Shown piece by piece: positions 33,453 to 43,229 of a DNA stretch of 64,000 bases. Under the pieces are notes generated by a model. The model was given only the letters and a program-made list of their open reading frames with translations. It was not told the DNA's origin and ran no database searches. The stretch's first letter is position 1. Each line of letters begins with the position of its first letter. The stretch is from assembly GCF_003725775.1 (NCBI RefSeq), contig NZ_RJSG01000002.1:744001-808000 (forward strand), written 5' to 3'. The position numbers were made by a program, and so were the translations under genes. The DNA comes from Nocardioides marmorisolisilvae (GTDB lineage: Bacteria > Actinomycetota > Actinomycetes > Propionibacteriales > Nocardioidaceae).

Positions 33453-33499
33453 CCGCCGGAAGAGTGACCGCACCAGCGGTCCGGAGTGAGGAGATTTCG

Positions 33500-33658
33500 A
33501 TGGGCACGTTGTTGTGGTTGGCCTCTGTGATCCTGGTGATCGTCGGCATCGTCGAGCTGATCTCGGGCGCGATCCTGTTCGGGATCGTCCTGATCGTCCT
33601 CGGACTGCTCGTCGGTCCGGGTGGGGTGTCGATCTTCAACGGACGTCGCACGGTCTAG
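33500..33658 (+). CDS. Small hydrophobic GPGG-motif membrane protein, 52 residues
   Basis: ATG at 33500 with GTGAGGAG upstream. Almost the whole chain is hydrophobic (LLWLASVILVIVGIVELIS, then ILFGIVLIVLGLLVG) and forms two close membrane helices, followed by GPGGVSIFNGRRTV. Short proteins with a GPGG turn and basic tail are widespread in actinobacteria and usually stress-induced. The upstream SigB-like promoter agrees. Function unknown. Confidence 0.75.
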   Translation: MGTLLWLASVILVIVGIVELISGAILFGIVLIVLGLLVGPGGVSIFNGRRTV

Positions 33659-33671
33659 CGGCACGTCCGAA

Positions 33672-33713
33672 CGACGCGGCCCGCACCTGGGGAACCGGGT
33701 GCGGGCCGCGTCG
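33672..33713 (+). terminator. Hairpin terminator after GPGG-protein gene
   Basis: Perfect 16-bp stem (33672-33687 with 33698-33713) around a 10-base loop, 13 bases after the stop codon. The downstream spacer to 33894 contains no recognised feature beyond the next ribosome binding site. Confidence 0.75.
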
Positions 33714-33894
33714 TCGTCTGGATCGACCAGCTCGGCCGAGCGCAAGGATCCGGTCGTTCTGACTAGTCCGGGCAGCCAGGACCGGTCACGTTTCGGAAAA
33801 TAGTCTGTCCGAATTGCGCGTTTCGCTGTATCGGTGGCCGATCAGGGTGTTCTATAGGGAGAGCACCTAGATCGTTCCAAAAGGGGGGACCACA

Positions 33895-34080
33895 ATGACG
33901 TGCACCCATTCCCCGGCTTGTCCGGAGGCGACGGCTGCCAACTGCTGCAGCGCTCACACCGTGTCGGACCACTCCGAGCAGGGCTGGTGCCAGCTCTGCA
34001 ACGGCGTGATCCTCTTCGACGACGGCAGCTACCTCGCGCCGGACGGACACGTCGAGCCCGTCCCGTTGCTCTCCGCCTGA
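33895..34080 (+). CDS. DUF5999 family protein
   Basis: 61 residues, with AAAGGGGGG as ribosome binding site 6 bases before the ATG. The family pattern is clear: CTHSPACP at the start, then AHTVSDHSEQGWCQLCNGVILFDDGSYLAPDG. Several Cys and His residues could bind a metal. DUF5999 proteins are small actinobacterial proteins of unknown role. It stands alone, convergent with the CNNM gene. Confidence 0.88.
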   Translation: MTCTHSPACPEATAANCCSAHTVSDHSEQGWCQLCNGVILFDDGSYLAPDGHVEPVPLLSA

Positions 34081-34083
34081 CGA

Positions 34084-35121
34084 TCAGTGGTGAGCCGCGT
34101 CGCGGATCTCACCCACCAGCTCCTCGATCACGTCCTCGAGCGTGGCCACGCCGATGACGGTGCCGTTCGCGTCGACGACCCGCGCCATGTGCGCGCCCTT
34201 GGACTGCAGCGTCTGCAGCGCGTCGACCAGGCTGTCGTCGCTCTGCACGTTCGCGAACGACCGGATCCACCGGTCCTCGACGACCTGAGCCCGACCGTGG
34301 CCGTCGTCGGCCAGCACGTCCTTGATGTGCAGGTACCCGATCAGCGCCCCGGTGTCCCCGACGACGGGGAAGCGGGAGAAGCCGGTCTCCGCGCAGATCG
34401 CCTCGACCTCCATCGCCCGCGCCCCTCGGCTGACGGTCTGGAGGCCGTCCATCGGTAGGTAGACGTCGGCCACCGTCCGGGCGGTGAACCCGAGGGCGCC
34501 GGAGAGCCGCTCGTACTCGCCCTCGCCGAGCAGGCCCTCCGCCCGCGACTCGTCGACCAGCGCCTCGACCTGCTCGCGGGTGAACACCGAGGAGATCTCC
34601 GCACGGGGTTCGATGCCGACCAGGCGCAGGGCTGCGTTCGCCGTCGCGTTGAGCACGAACACGATCGGCTTGAGGATCGTGACGATCATGATCATCGGCG
34701 CGCCGAAGACCAGGGCGGCTCGTTCCGGACCGGCCAGCGCGAGGTTCTTCGGCACCATCTCGCCGAGCACGACGTGCAGGTAGACGACCAGCGCCAGCGC
34801 GATGCTGAACGCGACCGGGTGCACCGCGCCGTGGGGGAGCCCGACCGCCTTGGCGACCGGTTCCAGGAGGTGGGCGAGCGCCGGCTCGGCGACGGCACCG
34901 AGGCCGAGGGAGCAGGCGGTGATGCCGAACTGCGCGCCGGCCATCACCAACGAGACCTGCTCCATCGCCATGATCGCCGAGCGCGCCAGGCGCGAGCCCT
35001 GCTCGGCCGCCGGCTCGATCTGCGTACGCCGGGCCGAGACGAGCGCGAACTCGGCGCCCACGAAGAAGGCGTTTCCGAGCAGCAGGACGACGCCGAGCAG
35101 GATCGCGGTCTGGGTGCTCAT
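34084..35121 (-). CDS. CNNM/CBS-domain membrane protein (hemolysin C-like, DUF21)
   Basis: 345 residues. The DUF21 transmembrane domain (residues ~1-190) begins TAILLGVVLLLGNAFFVGAEFALVSARR, with PKNLAL on its third part. A CBS pair follows (about 205-340) with VYLPMDGLQTV and the closing VIGVATLEDVIEELVGEI. Relatives are magnesium/cobalt efflux or homeostasis proteins. No transporter-associated CorC_HlyC domain follows, unlike in its neighbour. Coupled by a 4-base overlap to the paralogue at 35118-36491. Confidence 0.9.
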   Translation of the reverse strand: MSTQTAILLGVVLLLGNAFFVGAEFALVSARRTQIEPAAEQGSRLARSAIMAMEQVSLVMAGAQFGITACSLGLGAVAEPALAHLLEPVAKAVGLPHGAVHPVAFSIALALVVYLHVVLGEMVPKNLALAGPERAALVFGAPMIMIVTILKPIVFVLNATANAALRLVGIEPRAEISSVFTREQVEALVDESRAEGLLGEGEYERLSGALGFTARTVADVYLPMDGLQTVSRGARAMEVEAICAETGFSRFPVVGDTGALIGYLHIKDVLADDGHGRAQVVEDRWIRSFANVQSDDSLVDALQTLQSKGAHMARVVDANGTVIGVATLEDVIEELVGEIRDAAHH

Positions 35122-36491
35122 GCCTGCACCTCGCTCGGCTGCTGCTCGACGCGCCGGATCGAGATCCGGTCCACCCGCAGGTTGTCCATCAGCTCGACCC
35201 GGAGCTCGGCGTACTCCTGGACCGGCTCCTCGTCGTCGTCCTCGGGGACCGGCGTCGGCAGCGGCACCAGCACCGAGTCGCCGCGGGCCGGGATCCGGCC
35301 GAGCGCCTGGACCAGCAGGCCGGCGACGGTGTCGTAGTCCTCGTGCTCGGGCAGTGCCAGCCCGGTCGCGTCCTTGACCTCGTCGGGACGCAGCAGGCCG
35401 GAGACGATCCAGGATCCGTCCGGTCGCTGTCGCAGGCGCGCGGCGCTGCGGTCGTGCTCGTCGGCGATGTCGCCGACGATCTCCTCGACCACGTCCTCCA
35501 GCGTCACCACGCCGGCGGTGCCGCCGTACTCGTCGGAGACGATCGCCATCTGGAAGCCCTCACCGCGCAGCAGCGAGAGCAGCGGGTCCAGCTTCAGGGA
35601 CTCCGGGACGACGGTCGCGGGCACCATCACCTCGCGCACCAGCGTCGAGCCGCGATCGCCCCGGGGGACGGTGACGGCCTGCTTGATGTGCACCGAGCCG
35701 ACGATGTTGTCGCTGCTGCCCTTGGTCACCGGGAACTTGGAGAACCCGGTGGCTGCGGACAGCTCGATGATCGCGCTGACCGGGTCGGTGGCGTCCACGG
35801 TGGCCATCCGGATCCGCGGGGTCATGATCTCGCCGGCGGTGCGCGGCCCGAAGGCGATCGAGCGCTGCACCAGGGCGGCGGTCTCGGTGTCCAGCGTTCC
35901 CTCCGAGGCCGAGCGGCGGGCGAGCGAGGACAGCTCTTCCGATGACCGGGCCGAGCGCAGCTCCTCCTGCGGCTCGACCCCGAACGAGCGCACCAGGGCG
36001 TTCGCGGACCCGTTGAGCAGCCTGATCGGGAGCGACATCACCGAGGTGAAGCCGCGTTGGCTGGCCTGGGTGAACTTGGCGGTGGCCAGCGGCAGCGAGA
36101 TGGCGACGTTCTTGGGGATCAGCTCGCCGAGGATCATCGTCGCGAAGGTGGCGAGCACCAGGCCCAGCGCCGCGGCGACGGCGGTGACCGCCCCGTCCGA
36201 GAGCCCGAGCGCGCCCAAGGGCGTCTCGAGCAGGCTGGAGACCGACGGCTCGGCCAGAAAACCGATGGCCAGGTTCGTCAGCGTGATCCCGACCTGGGCA
36301 CCGGAGAGCTGGGTGGAGAGCGTGCGCAGCGCGACCAAGACGCCGGCGGCGCCGTGGTCGCCCTCACTGGCGGCCCGCTCGACGTCGGTCCGGTCGACGG
36401 TTACCAGGGCGAACTCGGCCGCGACGAAGAGCCCGCAGATCACCACGAGGATCAGCGAGACGCCGAGCAGCACCCACTCCATGGCGCCCAT
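35118..36491 (-). CDS. CNNM/CBS-domain membrane protein with CorC_HlyC domain
   Basis: 457 residues from the ATG at 36491. DUF21 domain with the VVICGLFVAAEFALVTVDRTDVE helix, PKNVAISLPLATAKF, and a CBS pair (ITPRIRMATVD-like MTPRI box near 225, then GVVTLEDVVEEIVGDI near 340). The C-terminal CorC_HlyC domain (about 365-445) has GLLRPDEVKDATGLALPEHEDYDTVAGLL. Two tandem CNNM genes of different domain makeup are typical of actinobacteria and could form a heteromeric magnesium-homeostasis unit. An upstream in-frame ATG would add 10 basic residues. Confidence 0.92.
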   Translation of the reverse strand: MGAMEWVLLGVSLILVVICGLFVAAEFALVTVDRTDVERAASEGDHGAAGVLVALRTLSTQLSGAQVGITLTNLAIGFLAEPSVSSLLETPLGALGLSDGAVTAVAAALGLVLATFATMILGELIPKNVAISLPLATAKFTQASQRGFTSVMSLPIRLLNGSANALVRSFGVEPQEELRSARSSEELSSLARRSASEGTLDTETAALVQRSIAFGPRTAGEIMTPRIRMATVDATDPVSAIIELSAATGFSKFPVTKGSSDNIVGSVHIKQAVTVPRGDRGSTLVREVMVPATVVPESLKLDPLLSLLRGEGFQMAIVSDEYGGTAGVVTLEDVVEEIVGDIADEHDRSAARLRQRPDGSWIVSGLLRPDEVKDATGLALPEHEDYDTVAGLLVQALGRIPARGDSVLVPLPTPVPEDDDEEPVQEYAELRVELMDNLRVDRISIRRVEQQPSEVQA

Positions 36492-36577
36492 TCTTGCGGG
36501 TCGGGCCCACATGCGCCGCACAGGGAACCGTGGCAGGCTGTCCGAGCCGCCACCCCCGAGTCCTGCGAGGAGGCACC

Positions 36578-37384
36578 GTGCTCCGCATCTCCGGCACCGG
36601 CGAGACCCACGTGGGCCTCGTGCGGGGCAACAACGAGGACTCGGCGTTCGTCGGCCCGTACTGCACGCTGGTGGCCGACGGTGTCGGCGGGGGAGCAGCC
36701 GGTGAGGTCGCCTCGGCGACAGCCGCGTACGCCGTGGCGGCGACCGCGAACATGATGTTCGGGCAGGACCCGGCGACGGTCCTGGCTGCCGGGGTCAGGC
36801 TCGCCCAGGCCCAGGTGCACGCCGGGGTCGAGGTGGACCCGACCCGCGAGGGCATGGCGACCACGCTCACGGCCCTGGTCACCGACGGCAAGCGGTTCAC
36901 GCTCGCCCACCTCGGCGACTCCCGTGGCTACGTGTTCCGCGACGGGGAGCTGGCCCGCGTCACCCGCGACCACACCTACGTCCAGGACCTCCTCGACGAG
37001 GGGCGGCTCGGCCCCGAGGAGGTCGCCGAGCACCCGTGGCGCAACGTGGTGATGCGCACGGTCAGCTCGACCCGCGACTCCGAGCCGGACCTGCTCGACC
37101 TCGACCTGGTGCCCGGGGACCGGATCCTGCTGGCCAGCGACGGCCTGACCGACCTGATCGGGGAGCCCGAGCTCACCCGCACCCTGGCGACCCGCTCGGA
37201 CGACGAGGCGGTGGCGACGCTGATCGCCGGCGCTCTCTCCCGCGGCGGGCGCGACAACGTCACCTGCGTGGTGGCCACGATCGTCGACGGGCCGCAGATC
37301 AACGCCGACGGGCTGCTGCTGGGCGCCGTACGGTCCTTCGAGAACGTGGTCGACCTGGCCGCGGTCCGCGCCGAGTCCGCCTAG
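36578..37384 (+). CDS. PP2C-family serine/threonine protein phosphatase
   Basis: 268 residues from the GTG at 36578, behind GCGAGGAGG. Metal-binding motifs are in order: GLVRGNNEDSAF, VADGVGGGAAGEVAS, FTLAHLGDSRGYVFRDGEL, LLASDGLTDLIG and SRGGRDNVTCVVA. No membrane segment or regulatory domain is attached, so it is a soluble phosphatase reversing Ser/Thr protein kinases. No kinase gene is adjacent. An ATG upstream at 36494 is in frame but lacks a ribosome binding site. Confidence 0.9.
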   Translation: MLRISGTGETHVGLVRGNNEDSAFVGPYCTLVADGVGGGAAGEVASATAAYAVAATANMMFGQDPATVLAAGVRLAQAQVHAGVEVDPTREGMATTLTALVTDGKRFTLAHLGDSRGYVFRDGELARVTRDHTYVQDLLDEGRLGPEEVAEHPWRNVVMRTVSSTRDSEPDLLDLDLVPGDRILLASDGLTDLIGEPELTRTLATRSDDEAVATLIAGALSRGGRDNVTCVVATIVDGPQINADGLLLGAVRSFENVVDLAAVRAESA

Positions 37385-37457
37385 CCCGCCCGGGGCGTGC
37401 TGCGTCCCACACTGGAACGTGTTCCAGATCCGGCGCGCGCAGGGGAGAATGGTCCGC

Positions 37458-38393
37458 ATGTTCGAACTGGCCCGCCCCCGCCTCGAAGGCACCGTCGCCG
37501 TGCGCGACGACCGACGGCTGTCCTTCGCCGAGTTCGGCACCCCGCGCGGTGCCGCGGTGTTCTGGCTGCACGGCACCCCGGGCGGTCGCCGGCAGGTCCC
37601 GGTCGAGGCCCGGATGTTCGCGGAGCAGCACGACGTCCGCATCATTGGCGTCGACCGTCCCGGCATCGGCACCTCGACCCCGCACCTGTACGACAACATC
37701 CTCGACTGGACCGGTGACCTCGAGGTCCTCGCCGACAACCTCGGCGTCGACACCTTCCGGGTGATCGGCCTCTCCGGTGGTGGCCCGTACGCGCTGGCCG
37801 CCGGTGCGGCGCTGCCCGAGCGCGTGCACGGCATCGGCGTCCTCGGCGGCGTCGCCCCGACCAAGGGCCCGGACGCGATCCGCGGGGGACTGGTCGAGGT
37901 GGCCCCGTACGCCGCCCCGATCGTCGCCGCGACCCGGATCCCGCTCTCCTACGCGCTCGCCCTCGGCATCCGCCTGGTGAAGCCGCTCGCCAGTGTCGCC
38001 ATCGACGGCTACGCAGCGGTCCAGCCGCGCGGCGACAAGGAGCTGCTCGGCCGGCCCGAGTTCAAGGCGATGTTCCTCGACGACCTGATCAACGGCGCCC
38101 GGTTCCAGGTGGGCGCCCCGCTCGCCGACATCATCCTGTTCACCCGCCCCTGGGGCTTCGAGGCTGCCGACGTCTCGGTCCCGGTGCGCTGGTGGCACGG
38201 CGACGCGGACCACATCATCCCGCACGCCCACGGCGTGCACATGGTCGAGCGGCTGCCGGACGCGCAGTTCGCGACCATCGACGGGGAGTCCCACCTGGGC
38301 GGCATGGGCGTGGCGACCGAGGTGCTCCAGACACTGATGGAGCTCGGCCCCCGCAAGGCCGTCAAGAAGGCCGCCGGCGCTCGCAAGGGCTGA
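37458..38393 (+). CDS. Alpha/beta hydrolase
   Basis: 311 residues from the ATG at 37458, where AGGGGAG lies at a good distance; ATG 37449 and GTG 37419 are in-frame alternatives. Oxyanion motif FWLHGTPGG, nucleophile elbow GLSGGGPYAL, and later acid/His in WWHGDADHIIP and ESHLGGMG form a full triad set. No signal peptide. The group includes esterases and epoxide-hydrolase-like enzymes of unknown substrate. It stands alone between the phosphatase and DUF3145 genes. Confidence 0.85.
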   Translation: MFELARPRLEGTVAVRDDRRLSFAEFGTPRGAAVFWLHGTPGGRRQVPVEARMFAEQHDVRIIGVDRPGIGTSTPHLYDNILDWTGDLEVLADNLGVDTFRVIGLSGGGPYALAAGAALPERVHGIGVLGGVAPTKGPDAIRGGLVEVAPYAAPIVAATRIPLSYALALGIRLVKPLASVAIDGYAAVQPRGDKELLGRPEFKAMFLDDLINGARFQVGAPLADIILFTRPWGFEAADVSVPVRWWHGDADHIIPHAHGVHMVERLPDAQFATIDGESHLGGMGVATEVLQTLMELGPRKAVKKAAGARKG

Positions 38394-38569
38394 ATCCTGC
38401 CCCGTTTTGTCCTGAAATCCGGCACGGAAATCTGACCGTGTTATCTGGCGTTCACGCCTGGATTCAGTCACAATGAGAACACAAGTGCACAATCGTCACA
38501 GGACCTCTTTCGTCCGATGAGCCCGCTGGGGAAGGCGTAGCTCAACGCCGGTTTTGAAGGAGGTCTGTC

Positions 38570-39073
38570 GTGACACGCACTGCGACCCGTGGAGTCCTGT
38601 ACATCCACTCGGCGCCGTCTGCGCTGTGCCCGCACGTCGAGTGGGCCGTGGGCGGTGTGCTCGGCAACGCCGTGAACCTGGCGTGGACCCAGCAGGGTGC
38701 CCAGGCCGGTACCTACCGTGCCGAGTACTCCTGGAGCGGCGACGCCGGCACGGCTGCGGCCGTGGCCTCGGCCCTGCGCGGCTGGAACCAGCTCCGCTTC
38801 GAGGTCACCGAGGACCCGACCTCGGCGACCGAGGGCGCCCGTTTCTCCTACACGCCCGACCTCGGCGTCTTCCACGGCGTCAGCGGGCTGCACGGCGACC
38901 TGATGATCCCCGAGGACCGGCTGAAGGCCGCGGTGATCAAGGCCGCGCTCGGCGAGACCACCCTCGAGCTCGAGATCGACAAGCTGCTCGGCAAGCCGTG
39001 GGACGACGAGCTGGAGACGTTCCGGTACGCCGGCGACGGCGTGCCCGTCCGCTGGCTGCACCAGGTCGTGTGA
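38570..39073 (+). CDS. DUF3145 family protein
   Basis: 167 residues, GTG start preceded by AAGGAGGT. It has the family's RGVLYIHSAPSALCPHVEWA start, TYRAEYSW and VFHGVSGLHGDLMI. DUF3145 is an actinobacteria-specific family, often located beside the fatty acid synthesis cluster, as here (accD is the convergent neighbour). Its role is not established. The 176-base spacer before it is AT-richer and likely holds its promoter. Confidence 0.92.
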   Translation: MTRTATRGVLYIHSAPSALCPHVEWAVGGVLGNAVNLAWTQQGAQAGTYRAEYSWSGDAGTAAAVASALRGWNQLRFEVTEDPTSATEGARFSYTPDLGVFHGVSGLHGDLMIPEDRLKAAVIKAALGETTLELEIDKLLGKPWDDELETFRYAGDGVPVRWLHQVV

Positions 39074-39103
39074 ACAAGAACTTTCTTCTCAGGGAGTAGA
39101 GAG

Positions 39104-39135
39104 CGTTGGGTCCGGCCTGGTGGCCGGGCCCAACG
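39104..39135. terminator. Bidirectional hairpin terminator between DUF3145 and accD
   Basis: 14-bp stem (39104-39117 with 39122-39135, one G-T wobble) with a TGGT loop. It lies between convergent genes and can serve both. Confidence 0.75.
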
Positions 39136-39184
39136 TGCTTCTGTGATCAGCGACCGTTCGACGGTGAGGGAGCGACCGTTCGGC

Positions 39185-40608
39185 TCAGAGCGGGATGTTG
39201 GTGTGCGCCCCGCGCTGGACCAGCCCGGCCGCCGCGATCGCCTGGGCGATGGCCGACCGGGTGGCATTCGGCTCGACGATCTCGTCGATGACACCGATCT
39301 CGACAGCCTTCTCGACGCCGCCGGCGATCCGGGCGTGCTCCTCGGCCAGCTCGGCCTCGACCTGCGGGCGGATCTCCGGGGAGACGTCGGCCAGCTTGCG
39401 GCGGTGCAGGATCCGGACGGCGGCCACGGCGCCCATCACGGCGACCTCGGCATCCGGCCAGGCGAACACCTTGGTGGCGCCGAGCGAGCGCGAGTTCATC
39501 GCGATGTAGGCGCCGCCGTACGTCTTGCGGGTGACCACGGTGACCCGAGGGACCACGCACTCGCCGAAGGCGTGCAGCAGCTTCGCGCCCCGGCGTACGA
39601 CGCCGTCCCACTCCTGGCCGACGCCGGGCAGGTAGCCGGGCACGTCGACGAGCACGATCAGCGGGATGCCGAACGCGTCGCACATCCGGACGAACCGCGA
39701 GGCCTTCTCGGCCGAGGCGGAGTCCAGGCAGCCGCCGAGCCGCAGCGGGTTGTTGGCGATCACGCCGGTGGTGCGGCCGCCGAAGCGTCCGAGGGCGGTG
39801 ACGATGTTCGGCGCCCACTTCGCGTGCAGCTCGATCGCGGTGCCGGCGTCCAGGACGTTCTCCACCAGCGGGTGCACGTCGTAGGCGCGCTTGTTCGACT
39901 CGGGCAGGAGCGCGCCGAGATCGATGTCCTCGACCGCCTTCACGTCCAGGGTGCCCTGGGCGCCGAGCAGGAAGGCGAGGTCACGGGCCTTGTCCAGGGC
40001 CTCGCGCTCGGAGTCGGTGAGCACGTGCACGACGCCGGAGCGACGGCCGTGCGGCTCGGGGCCGCCGAGCCGGAGCATGTCGACGTCCTCGCCGGTGACC
40101 GAGCGGACCACGTCCGGGCCGGTCACGAAGATTCGACCCTCGGGACCGAGGATGACGACGTCGGTCAGCGCCGGCCCGTACGCCGCACCGCCGGCAGCCG
40201 GGCCGAGGACGACGGAGATCTGCGGGATCGTGCCCGAGGCCTTGGTCATCGCGTGGAAGATCTCGCCGACCGCGTGCAGCGAGAGCACACCCTCGGCCAG
40301 CCGCGCGCCGCCGGAGTGCCACAGACCGACGATCGGGATCCGGTCGGTCAGCGCGCGCTGGTAGGCGGCCACGACGACCTTGCAGCCCTCGGCGCCCATC
40401 GCCCCGCCCATCACGGTCGGGTCGGAGCAGAACGCGGCGACGGTCTTGCCGTTGACCCGGCCGACCGCGGCGAGCATGCCGGAGTCGTCGACCGCGGAGA
40501 TCGGCGAGAACATCCCGTCGTCGAAGAACGCGGCCAGGCGCTGGAGCGGGTGCCGCGGGTCCTCCTCGCGGGCCGGCTTCTCGACCGGAGGGGGTGCGAT
40601 CGTGGTCA

Positions 40609-40609
<1 letters not shown>
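39185..40609 (-). CDS. accD: Acyl-CoA carboxylase carboxyltransferase (beta) subunit, AccD6-like
   Basis: 474 residues from the ATG at 40609, which overlaps the fabF stop. Both carboxyltransferase halves are visible: an N-terminal crotonase-like domain with MGGAMGAEGCK, GGARLAEGV and AAGGAAYGPALTD, and a C-terminal domain with DVPGYLPGVGQEWDG, RKTYGGAYIAMNS and FAWPDAEVAVMGA. It transfers the carboxyl group from biotin to acetyl- or propionyl-CoA, supplying malonyl-CoA. Its place at the end of fabD-fabH-acpP-fabF mirrors mycobacterial accD6, so it should supply the type II fatty acid synthase. No alpha subunit is in the window. Confidence 0.93.
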
Positions 40610-41865
<1,256 letters not shown>

Positions 41866-41912
41866 GCCGACCCTTCCTTACTCCTGCTCGGTGCTGACGG
41901 GTGTTGCTCGGT

Positions 41913-42161
41913 TCAGGCCGCCTGGGCCTTCTCGATGTAGCTGACGGCGTCGCCGACGGTCTTCAGGTTCTTGACCTGGTCGTCGGGGATGCGCACGGAG
42001 AACTTCTCCTCGGCCGCGACGACGACCTCGACCATCGAGAGCGAGTCGACGTCGAGGTCGTCGGTGAACGACTTCTCGAGCTGGACGTCGCCCGCGGGGA
42101 TGCCGGTGACCTCGTTGACGATGTCGGCGAGCTCGGTGCGGATCTCTTCGGTGGTAGCCAT
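41913..42161 (-). CDS. acpP: Acyl carrier protein
   Basis: 82 residues. The phosphopantetheine site is Ser40 in DLDVDSLSMVEVV. The start TTEEIRTELADIVNEVTG and the helix III region are standard. The acidic core carries the acyl chain as a thioester between FAS enzymes. AGAAGAGG is the ribosome binding site. Length matches Streptomyces-type ACP rather than the longer mycobacterial AcpM. Confidence 0.95.
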   Translation of the reverse strand: MATTEEIRTELADIVNEVTGIPAGDVQLEKSFTDDLDVDSLSMVEVVVAAEEKFSVRIPDDQVKNLKTVGDAVSYIEKAQAA

Positions 42162-42209
42162 TGCTGGTTCCTCTTCTGTGTTGGGTGGAGCGATTTCTGA
42201 TAGGGAAAT

Positions 42210-43229
42210 TCAGGGGATGCGGACGACCTGGGCGGCGTACGAGAGCCCGGCGCCGAAGGCGATCAGCAGGGCGATGTCCCCGCTCTTCGCGGTGCCGTCC
42301 TCGTACATCCGGCCGAGTGCGAGCGGGACGGACGCTGCCGAGGTGTTGCCCTGCTCGGCGATGTCCCGCGCGATCCGGACGTGCTCGGGAAGCTTCATCG
42401 CCCGCGCCATCGCGTCGATGATGCGCATGTTGGCCTGGTGCGGGATGAACAGGTCGATGTCCTCGACCGAGATCCCGGTGCGGTCCAGCGTGGCGGCGGC
42501 GACCTTGGCCATCTCGAAGGAGGCCCAGCGGAAGACCGTCGCGCCGTCCATCGCGATGTGCGGCATCACGGGGTGCTCGTCGGCGAGGACCTCGCGCCAG
42601 TCGGTGCTCTGCCGGATGGCGTCGTACTGCTCGCCGTCGGAGCCCCAGACGACCGGACCGATGCCGGGCGTCTCGGACGGACCGACCACGACCGCGCCCG
42701 CGCCGTCACCGAAGATGAAGGCGGTGCTGCGGTCGGTCTTGCTGGTCATCTCCGAGAGCAGCTCGGCGCCGACCACCAGCACGTGGCGGGCGGTGCCGGC
42801 GCGGACCATGTCCGAGCCGAGGCTGAGCGCGTGGCAGAAGCCGGCGCAGGCGGCCGAGATGTCGAAGGCGGCCGGGGCCTGGGTGCCGAGTAGGTGCGCG
42901 AGCTTGGCGGCCAGGGCCGGGGTCTGCATCGTGTGCGTGCAGGTCGCGACCACGATCGCGTCGATCTGAGCCGGGTCGATGTCGGCGTGGGCGAGCGCCT
43001 GCTCGCAGGCGGCGAGCGCCATCGACTCCAGGGTCTCCTCGGGGCCGACCCAGCGCCGCTCCTTGATGCCCGAGCGCTGCTGGATCCACTCGTCACTGGA
43101 GTCGATCGCCGCGATCACGTCGGCGTTCGGCACGACCCGCTTGGCCCGGTGCACGCCGAGTCCCAGGATCGCCGCGTGCGGCGCCCCGGTCGGCATCTCC
43201 CAGGCGACGGTGCCTGCCTGCGGGCTCAT
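42210..43229 (-). CDS. fabH: 3-oxoacyl-ACP synthase III (FabH)
   Basis: 339 residues from the ATG at 43229, which overlaps the fabD stop; a longer upstream frame is not used. The catalytic Cys is at 128 in DISAACAGFCHAL, His in FIPHQANMRI and Asn in AEQGNTSAASVP. It starts fatty acid synthesis by condensing an acyl-CoA with malonyl-ACP; in actinobacteria the primer can be branched. Second gene of the operon. Confidence 0.95.
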   Translation of the reverse strand: MSPQAGTVAWEMPTGAPHAAILGLGVHRAKRVVPNADVIAAIDSSDEWIQQRSGIKERRWVGPEETLESMALAACEQALAHADIDPAQIDAIVVATCTHTMQTPALAAKLAHLLGTQAPAAFDISAACAGFCHALSLGSDMVRAGTARHVLVVGAELLSEMTSKTDRSTAFIFGDGAGAVVVGPSETPGIGPVVWGSDGEQYDAIRQSTDWREVLADEHPVMPHIAMDGATVFRWASFEMAKVAAATLDRTGISVEDIDLFIPHQANMRIIDAMARAMKLPEHVRIARDIAEQGNTSAASVPLALGRMYEDGTAKSGDIALLIAFGAGLSYAAQVVRIP

